Positions 1-5,193 of a stretch of 16,520 nt of DNA are shown piece by piece (position 1 is the first letter of the stretch; the number at the start of each line of letters is the position of its first letter). The position numbers and the translations under genes are program-made. The notes beneath the pieces are model-generated. The model did no database searches and had not been told where the DNA came from. It was given only the letters and a program-made list of their open reading frames with translations. Origin of the DNA: Trichomonas tenax (Eukaryota > Parabasalia > Trichomonadida > Trichomonadidae); NCBI GenBank assembly GCA_023091735.1, contig JALKBU010001113.1, positions 1 through 16,520 on the forward strand, given 5' to 3'.

Positions 1-60
1 CAGGGTCAAAATTCACTTCAGCCGATATTTTTGTACGTTTTTAATATATACTTTTAACTG

Positions 61-518
61 TCCTGGGGTGTCCACGGTCATAAAAAAGATTATAAAACAG
101 TTGACAACATGACATTTGACAACACAGGCTCAAGCACAGTCTCAAGCACTCGTTTGAATTTCTAAACACCTCTCAAGCACAGCTCTCAACACATAAACAG
201 ACAAACGTTCAACATATAAACAGACAAACGTTCAACACAGCTCTAAACACAGGTTCAACACATGCTCAAGCACGGCTCTCAACACAGGTTCAATACAGCT
301 CTAAACACAGGTTCAATACAGCTCTAAACACAGGTTCAACACAGCTCTAAACACAGTTCTCAACACAGGCTCTAAGCACATAAACAGACAAACGTTTGAA
401 CCTCTAAGCACAGCTCTAACACAGTCTCAAGCACGGCTCTAACACGTGTTGTCAAAATGTCATGTTGTCACACTTTTTAAAACATTTTTATGACCGTGGA
501 CACCCTAGACACTCAGGA
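61..518. repeat. Inverted repeat pair enclosing a tandem-repeat tract
   Basis: The left arm (61-125) begins TCCTGGGGTGTCCACGGTCA. The right arm (446-518) is its reverse complement with a few mismatches and an 8-base insertion (TAGACACT) near the outer end. The arms are about 65 and 73 bp and enclose about 320 bp of short tandem repeats. Seen directly: both arms contain the GTGTCCACGGTCATAAAAA and TTGACAACATGACA words in opposite orientation. The arrangement could be a terminal inverted repeat of a small element or a sub-structure inside a long Maverick-type terminal repeat. No target-site duplication was identified. Confidence 0.75.
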
Positions 519-910
519 CAACATATAAAAACATAACTTATTTATCGGTCGAAAGCAATGTTTAAAAATGTGTCCACGGCCATCAGTTTGAACCCCTAAA
601 CAGCTCTCAACACTATTTGTGCCACTTTGTCAAGACACAGCTCTAAACAAATCAAAACAACTTAACGTTCGAAATATGTCAAGCACAGCTCTCAACACAG
701 CTCTCAACACTATTTCTGCCACTTTGCCAAAACATGCTAAACACACTCTCAACACATGCTAAGCACGGCTTTCAACACTATTTCTGCCACTTTGTCAAGA
801 CACAACTTCAAATCAAAACAAAACAACTTAACGTTCGAAATATGTCAAACACAGCTCTCAACACTCGTTCGAACCTCTAAGCACGGCTCTCAACACTTTT
901 TCACCAAAAA
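120..910. repeat. Degenerate tandem repeats (CTCTAAACACAG / TTCAACACAG family)
   Basis: The tract is built from variants of GCTCTCAACACA, GCTCTAAACACAG, GTTCAACACAG and CTCAAGCACGG, with irregular 10-20 bp periods. A higher-order unit is also visible: about 608-697 (CAACACTATTTGTGCCACTTTGTCAAGACAC..., then TTAACGTTCGAAATATGTCAAGCACAG) recurs at about 771-865, a shift of about 165 bp. An ATG-initiated 84-codon frame crosses the tract at 756-1010, but it encodes only repeat-derived sequence and is not annotated as a gene. Such tracts are plausible in the ends of mobile elements or as local satellite DNA. Confidence 0.8.
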
Positions 911-962
911 CGATAAAAATAACAAGGTCCGACAGCTTCCGCTAATGAAAAATAACAAACGT

Positions 963-1298
963 TTAAACAAAATATTTCTTAATGCAACTCATGACATACT
1001 TTTCTCTTAATTTCCACTCTTGAACAAAAGCACGTTCGAATTCTTTGTCTGTCACTCCTTTTCGTCCATCAACAAAATTTATTGTAAAGTGACGTTTCAA
1101 AGAAATCATGTATTTATAATCTTTCAATGCTTTTGAATAAGGATTTTTCTTTATTATTGCACTCGATGAGCGATGAATCTAAAATTCATCTAATAACTTC
1201 CTGCGAAATAAATATTTAACTTCCATAACACTTTTTGGCAATTCCTTGAACATCAAATGTTTGCAATTGTATTTATCTAACACAATTTCAGGTTGCAT
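963..1298 (-). pseudogene. Small gene broken by one in-frame TAG stop
   Basis: Reading the minus strand from an ATG at 1298 gives 39 codons (starting MQPEIVLDKYNCKH), then TAG at 1181-1179, then the same frame stays open for 71 more codons to a TAA at 965-963. The second half (IHRSSSAIIKKNPYSKALKD... through VTDKEFERAFVQEWKLREK) is rich in Lys, Glu and aromatic residues and looks like real protein. The simplest reading is a gene of about 111 codons inactivated by one nonsense mutation. It lies head-to-tail, 30 nt downstream of the next minus-strand gene, as the third member of a compact cluster. Product unknown. Alternatives are stop-codon readthrough or two separate tiny ORFs. Confidence 0.55.
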
Positions 1299-1328
1299 TT
1301 ATTTAAAAATCAAAAAATAAAATAATTT

Positions 1329-1667
1329 TCAAAATATCATTAATTCCACAAAGTGGACGAAATCATAATTTAACGGCACTATTTGATAAAATTGACTCCT
1401 ACACACGTGCTGAAGCCGTGCTTGCCCTCCTACACACGCGGCGAAGGCGAGCTTGCTCGCCGGCAGGCCGCAGTTCTGTGTGTGTCTTATATTAAATGTT
1501 GTATAAGAATTATCGTTAATGTCTTTCGGTGACGCTGGATCTTTTGACGGTACATAACGTCTATTAGTATCACCAACCTGAATCGCATTATCTATTATAT
1601 CAAAGTAACTTCTTATCTGATGATAGTACTCAGCTGGTGTGAATTCGTTTAGTTGTTCGTTCTCCAT
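1329..1667 (-). CDS. Hypothetical small protein (112 aa) with GC-rich insert
   Basis: Starts MENEQLNEFTPAEYYHQIRS from an ATG at 1667, 25 nt after the stop of the upstream minus-strand gene at 1693. I do not recognise the family. The N-terminal 58 residues are polar and acidic with no signal peptide or membrane segment. Residues about 64-93 (TQNCGLPASKLAF... to VCRSQ) are encoded by a GC-rich hairpin island foreign in composition to the rest of the gene. The C-terminal tail is hydrophobic (YDFVHFVELMIF). The short head-to-tail spacing with 1693-2193 and 963-1298 suggests coexpression in a mobile-element gene block. The final 20-40 residues may be aberrant if the island is a late insertion. 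Confidence 0.5.
   Translation of the reverse strand: MENEQLNEFTPAEYYHQIRSYFDIIDNAIQVGDTNRRYVPSKDPASPKDINDNSYTTFNIRHTQNCGLPASKLAFAACVGGQARLQHVCRSQFYQIVPLNYDFVHFVELMIF
1401..1486. repeat. GC-rich nested hairpin island (A)
   Basis: Nested inverted repeats are visible: ACACAC (1432-1437) with GTGTGT (1478-1483), GCGGC (1438-1442) with GCCGC (1467-1471), and at the centre GGCGAGC-TT-GCTCGCC (1446-1461). A related partial motif, TACACACGTGCTGAAGCCGTGC, precedes it (1400-1421). The island is strongly GC-rich inside AT-rich DNA and is translated in frame within the 112-aa minus-strand ORF. It carries the word GGCGAAG (1440-1446), also seen in the islands at 2576, 2721 and 3138. Confidence 0.7.
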
Positions 1668-1692
1668 TTTTATTAAAGATAAAAAATAATAT

Positions 1693-2193
1693 TTAATGTA
1701 AAACTCTTACTCTTCTTCTTAATGGAGTTTTCGACTGAGTAATAATTTTTTCTTTTTCTACTTGTTCAGAAATGTTAGAAACAAATTGCTTATTCTCTTC
1801 CGTTTCCTTTTGACGTTCAACCGGATTTTTGTTCATATCATTTGATTCAGTACTGCGTTCAAGAACTTCCAGCATTTTCTCAAGAAGTTTTTTATTCGTC
1901 ACTGATTCATAAATGGTTACATTTTCTTTTTCTACTGGTCCAGTAACTTGCTCCTTACTTTCTTCATTAACTTCGGCACGCAACCGTTGGTTGCAACCCG
2001 AAGGGCTCTGTGTCTCAGGGCTGAAAGCCCGTTCTAAAGGTTTTGATTCAGTTGACGTATTAATTAATGGAACCTTTCTTTTACGAACTTGAATTTTACC
2101 GTTCTTATCAGTCATTACATAATATAACGGATGTTGTATTCCTTTTGCATCATTAATGATTATTGAATTTCTCTCAGATCTGCTTAAGCTCAT
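1693..2193 (-). CDS. Hypothetical charged protein (166 aa)
   Basis: Starts MSLSRSERNSIIINDAKG from an ATG at 2193, facing away from the plus-strand gene at 2247 across a 53-bp shared spacer. Family not recognised. Residues 1-45 look ordered (HPLYYVMTDKNGKIQVRKRK). Residues about 46-160 are Glu/Lys/Ser/Asn-rich, low complexity and probably disordered or coiled-coil (KKLLEKMLEVLERSTESND). The C-terminus is very basic (TPLRRRVRVLH), as in small nucleic-acid- or capsid-associated proteins, but that function is inference. Residues about 55-72 (RAFSPETQSPSGCNQRLRAE) come from a GC-rich hairpin island. There is no signal peptide or transmembrane segment. It is the first of three head-to-tail small minus-strand genes. 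Confidence 0.6.
   Translation of the reverse strand: MSLSRSERNSIIINDAKGIQHPLYYVMTDKNGKIQVRKRKVPLINTSTESKPLERAFSPETQSPSGCNQRLRAEVNEESKEQVTGPVEKENVTIYESVTNKKLLEKMLEVLERSTESNDMNKNPVERQKETEENKQFVSNISEQVEKEKIITQSKTPLRRRVRVLH
1978..2032. repeat. GC-rich hairpin island (B)
   Basis: Three small stems occur in a row: GCAACC-GTT-GGTTGC (1980-1994), CCC-GAA-GGG (1997-2005) and GGGCT-GAA-AGCCC (2018-2030). Two of them have a GAA loop (TTC on the other strand). The composition differs sharply from the surrounding AT-rich gene, through which it is read in frame. Confidence 0.65.
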
Positions 2194-2246
2194 GATTTAA
2201 TTGGTATTAAAAAAATAATATTTTAAATTTTTATCCAATATAAAAC
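2194..2246. promoter_or_regulatory. Shared divergent promoter region
   Basis: Only 53 bp separate the ATGs of the divergent genes at 2193 (minus) and 2247 (plus). Both sides carry a mirrored CCAAT-like word just before the start codon: CCAATATAAAAC-ATG on the plus strand (2234-2249) and CCAATTAAATC-ATG on the minus strand (reading down from 2204). No consensus trichomonad Inr (TCAYW) lies in the spacer. The mirrored word is seen directly; its promoter role is inference. Confidence 0.45.
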
Positions 2247-2618
2247 ATGACAAACTTCGAAACTTTGAAAGCGACATTAAAGGAAGAAATATTAAAGGAA
2301 CTTAGCTCCAAGACCGAAGGTCACGAACTCAAAGCAACAACGAAAACAAGAAAGACGAAAAAGAATGAACAAATTGATGAAGGAGTAACGGAGGAAAAAC
2401 CCGTTAAGCCTAAACGTAAGTGTACAGAAAAACAATTAGCAGCACTTGCTGCAGGAAGACAGAAGAATCCGAGATGGATCGCAAAAAGAATGAAGGAAGA
2501 AGAAGCAAGAAGAAGAAAAGAAATCAGAATAACCACTAAAATTAATTTTCAAAATTTCCTTACCCTCATTTCCTTGCCCTTTAGGGCGTGGGCGAAGCCC
2601 TTCTCTTTCTTTTCTTAG
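2247..2618 (+). CDS. Hypothetical basic protein (123 aa) with repeat-derived tail
   Basis: Starts MTNFETLKATLKEEILKELS. Residues 1-22 form an amphipathic helix. Residues 28-60 are Lys/Thr/Glu-rich (TTKTRKTKKNEQ, KPKRKCTEK). Residues 60-93 contain KQLAALAAGRQKNPRWIAKR followed by RMKEEEARRRKE, a strongly basic helical segment that suggests nucleic-acid binding. From residue about 96 the frame enters a 145-bp duplicated repeat, so the hydrophobic tail (INFQNFLTLISLPFRAWAKP) is probably not part of the original protein. Family not recognised. It shares a divergent promoter region with the gene at 1693-2193. Confidence 0.55.
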   Translation: MTNFETLKATLKEEILKELSSKTEGHELKATTKTRKTKKNEQIDEGVTEEKPVKPKRKCTEKQLAALAAGRQKNPRWIAKRMKEEEARRRKEIRITTKINFQNFLTLISLPFRAWAKPFSFFS

Positions 2619-2790
2619 TTAGTTAGTCAGTTAGTCATAAATTATTTTTCTAATTTCTGAATAAATTTCTCTCATTTTCACTAAAATTATTTTTCAAAAT
2701 TTCCTTACCCTCATTTCCTTGCCCTTTAGGGCGTGGGCGAAGCCCTTCTCTTTCTTTTCTTAGTTAGTTAGTTTGTCATAAATTATTTTC
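2534..2790. repeat. Tandem direct repeat (period 145 bp) with GC-rich hairpin pair
   Basis: Copy 1 (2534-2678) and copy 2 (2679-about 2790) share CACTAAAATTA, TTTCAAAATTTCCTTACCCTC, ATTTCCTTGCCCTTTAGGGC and the run CTTCTCTTTCTTTTCTTAGT. Each carries a double hairpin: GCCC-TTTA-GGGC and GGGC-GAA-GCCC (2576-2600 and 2721-2745). Copy 2 lacks about 8 bp of the TTAGT repeats. The duplication begins inside the 3' end of the plus-strand ORF at 2247. Confidence 0.85.
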
Positions 2791-3160
2791 AAAACTGAAT
2801 ACATTTTATAAAGTCAGGAATTCCAAAATAAAATTAACGTTAATTTGTAAGTAATTCAAAAAATAATTTCTATATGGGTGAGGGAACTAACTTCTAAAAC
2901 TAATTCTGTCGTAAATATTAGTATTAATGAACTATTCGTTTTGTAATTTGTGAGTTCAGTAATTATATAAAAAGATGTTCACAGAGCTCGTGGATTATTT
3001 TTAAAAATGAATAAATTTTATAAAGTCAAAAATTCCAAAATAAAATTAACGTTAATTTGTAAGTAATTCAAAAATTTATTTTCTATATGGGGGAACCTAA
3101 CTTGTAAAACTAATTCTGTCGTAAATATAATATAAAAGAGATGTTCGGAGAGCTCGAGGC
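2782..3160. repeat. Diverged direct repeat of about 140-200 bp
   Basis: The segment 2782-2995 recurs at about 2992-3160. Shared blocks include TTTTATAAAGTCA, ATTCCAAAATAAAATTAACG, TTAATTTGTAAGTAATTCAA, TTTCTATATGGG, AACTAATTCTGTCGTAAATA and AAGATGTTC...AGAGCTCG. Copy 2 lacks about 45 bp before the last block. No ORF lies in this 500-bp spacer. Confidence 0.8.
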
Positions 3161-3186
3161 GAAGACTCAAGGGATGCGAACATCTC
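3138..3186. repeat. GC-rich hairpin island (D)
   Basis: A perfect 10-bp inverted repeat, GAGATGTTCG (3138-3147) with CGAACATCTC (3177-3186), encloses a 29-bp GC-rich loop with AGAGCTCGAGGCGAAG. The GGCGAAG word (3158-3164) is shared with islands A and C. The hairpin directly abuts the start of the coding fragment that follows. Confidence 0.65.
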
Positions 3187-3522
3187 ATTACTAACTACAT
3201 TGACCAACTCACAAATGAATTAGATGAAGTAGCCTTTCACTGCAGATTAAAAGGTGTTAAGCAGGATGTCATCACTATTACTGCAAATGAGATGTTTCCA
3301 AACGCTGTACAATGTAGATGCGATCCAAAAACAAACCTTCACGTACCAGTAGGAAAATATAACAAAGATAGTGAATTTTCAATTATGAAATTATACAAGG
3401 CTTTATATGACGGAGAAGAAATAGAATTTGATTTATGCAAGAGTAGTAAACCTTGTTTTGATCGTAAAGATAATTTCACAGTCACAACAAAACAGACTTT
3501 TATATGTAAGCTTAAATTTTGA
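3178..3522 (+). pseudogene. Truncated protein-coding fragment (about 114 codons)
   Basis: From 3178 the plus strand is open and protein-like (HLITNYIDQLTNELDEVAFH, then CRLKGVKQDVITITANE), well before the first ATG at 3292 (MFPNAVQCRCDPKTNLHVPV). It ends with TGA at 3520-3522. Because plausible protein extends upstream of the ATG right up to a GC-rich hairpin and a duplicated spacer, the 5' part of the gene was probably lost or displaced. The residues include several Cys (CRCDP, LCKSSKPCF, FICKLKF) and no membrane segment. Product unknown; a Maverick-type virion or accessory protein is possible by context only. Confidence 0.45.
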
Positions 3523-3539
3523 GTAAATCTTTTTCAAAA

Positions 3540-3677
3540 ATGACCTGTACCGTTAAATCAATTGGTGATTTCAGTTTAATGGGTACATTGAACGAATCCA
3601 CTAACGTGAAGGATAGATTCAAAAGGTCAAACGAATTTATTTTTACAAAATTGCCGGGGTCTTTAAAGGAATATTAG
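3540..3677 (+). CDS. Very small ORF or truncated gene start (45 aa)
   Basis: An ATG at 3540, 17 nt after the stop of the preceding fragment, opens a frame of 45 codons (MTCTVKSIGDFSLMGTLNES ... FTKLPGSLKEY) ending with TAG. It overlaps the 3' end of the minus-strand ORF at 3643 by 35 bp. It looks like the start of a gene cut short by a rearrangement rather than a full gene, but a genuine micropeptide cannot be excluded. Product unknown. Confidence 0.25.
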   Translation: MTCTVKSIGDFSLMGTLNESTNVKDRFKRSNEFIFTKLPGSLKEY

Positions 3678-4044
3678 GAATAAATAAAACAATTATGTTA
3701 TAACAAATAGAAACGTATTCAAGAGTTGAAGAGGTATTAATAGCCACAACATTTGAAATTTTTGAGCTAATGAATAAATTATTTCCAAAGTTAATATAAG
3801 GCGCTGATTTAGAAACATATTTATTACCGTTTGATTTTATGGGGAAATTTTCGAAATATAAACCAAGTAATAATTTAACTCTATGACTTACATCTATGAT
3901 TTCGAAATCATTTTGAGAAGAAAATGTAAGTGTCGACGCTTCATTTAATTCAACAGTAACAGTTCCAACAAATAATAAATTTAATCCTTCCGCTAAAATC
4001 CTTTTATAACATCGGGTTAAGATGAAAAAAAACAAAGCCCGCAA
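3643..4044 (-). pseudogene. Hypothetical beta-rich protein lacking an in-frame ATG
   Basis: The minus-strand frame is open for about 133 codons to TAA at 3645-3643, with no ATG in frame. Only a TTG (4044) lies near the 5' end, and the frame is closed by TGA a few codons further upstream. An ATG exists just upstream in another frame (reading MNQILAGFVFF), separated from the main frame by an 8-T run at the junction, so a one-base slip there would explain the broken start. The protein alternates hydrophobic and polar residues (VGTVTVELNEASTLTFSSQN, VKLLLGLYFENFPIKSNGNK, VVAINTSSTLEYVSICYNII), suggesting a beta-sandwich. A capsid-like jelly roll is a speculative possibility in this context. Sequencing error at the homopolymer is the main alternative to real decay. 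Confidence 0.45.
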
Positions 4045-4112
4045 GGATTTGGTTCATTTATCCTAGCCGGGCTGAGTGCTTGCACGCAGCAGAGGCTCAT
4101 TTGTGTGTGTGT
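4036..4112. repeat. GC-rich nested hairpin island (E)
   Basis: AGCCCG (4036-4041) pairs with CGGGCT (4068-4073), and inside it AGGAT (4044-4048) pairs with ATCCT (4060-4064). A GC-rich stretch (GTGCTTGCACGCAGCAGAGG) and a TGTGTGTGTG run follow. The TG run next to a GC hairpin recalls island A. It marks the right boundary of the mobile-element-like block and covers the 5' end of the minus-strand ORF at 3643-4044. Confidence 0.55.
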
Positions 4113-5193
4113 AATGAAGCTTCCATTTGAACTTTGTCTGCCTATAATAAAAAATATTTTTATTTTACAAATCGCAAGTGCGTAACTGTTTTGCGTATGT
4201 CCAAAAAATACGCCATTGGAAAATGCGCAAGTGCCGCATACTTACAAACAATATAATTTTTTGCTATAACTTTATTAAAGAAAATTTTAAAACAATCATG
4301 ATTCTTCCTGATTTAAGACAAATGATTATATAAAAAATTAATGCAATGAACACTGTTTTAGCACTAGTATATAGTTATGGCAATGAAATGAACTTTAAGA
4401 CCGATTTTATTTTTGATTCAAATTTATCACACGATGATCTATCCAGATATTGATCAAAGATATCTCACATTCAATGGAGTGTAGGGTATGATAATGTCAT
4501 TGAAGCACTCGGAATGAGTTCAATCCCCTGTAGAATTTTTGTTGTCAGATCGAATAAAATTAAAATATGATAATATTAACAACAGCAATGTAATTTATTT
4601 CCGTCAGTACGTTAAAGTGTCATAAACGTGTTTTATGCGTCAAAAATATTGACCTTCTTTGTCATCGCTATTTGAAGGGATAAAGAGATTTGCATAGCAT
4701 CAAAATATTAAATGCAACAATTTTTCACATATATACAAAGAAGGGAGCTCCAATTTCATCTGATTTTCGATTTCAATTTCGATAAGTGATTAAAACATAG
4801 ATCCATCATAGCCTTATATATTTCATCTTTTTCATATCAAACACATAATTAATTGTTTAATTAAATCCTATCAATAGAGGAAATTTTTTGCTATTTGACC
4901 ATTTAATATTATGGAGTTTCTTTCTTCATGAAAGTACTTCAATTTTCAGTAACCTTCTTTCAAACTTAAGCCAAACACTCTAGGGTTCACATAGCATCTA
5001 ATATATGAGTTTGAAGCATATTGACTAAGCTGGAAGAGCATAAAAAGTTTTATAATCCCAATCAAATGATCTCAAACTATTTCATTAGAATATTCATTAT
5101 ATAGTGTACTGTGACTTGAATGCATAGAATGTACGGGCAAAACACAGAAAAAATTAGTAAAATTTCGAAAATAAGAATATTTTATCCTAAAAC
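4113..5193. other. Intergenic spacer, no confident gene
   Basis: AT-rich DNA with no ORF of 60 codons or more. Small structures are visible: CCTTCTTTGT (about 4652-4661) with ACAAAGAAGG (about 4735-4744), and AGATATTGATCAAAGATATCT near 4446. A short protein-like stretch (GYDNVIEALGMSSIPCRIFV on the plus strand, about 4484-4543) is too short to call a gene. Just past the stop of the PLP enzyme gene is a minus-strand TAAA (5184-5181), the usual trichomonad polyadenylation motif. Confidence 0.6.

Noticed and set aside
390..460. Trichomonad intron signal (ACTAACACACAG) suggested by TCTAACACAG words
   Set aside because: The words belong to the tandem repeats and no GTAYGT donor in a coding frame accompanies them.
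61..960. CRISPR-like array
   Set aside because: Repeats are degenerate, of irregular period and without unique spacers; the genome is eukaryotic.
756..1010. Plus-strand ORF of 84 codons
   Set aside because: It mostly translates the tandem repeats and runs antisense over the end of the broken minus-strand gene; composition is that of the repeat, not protein.
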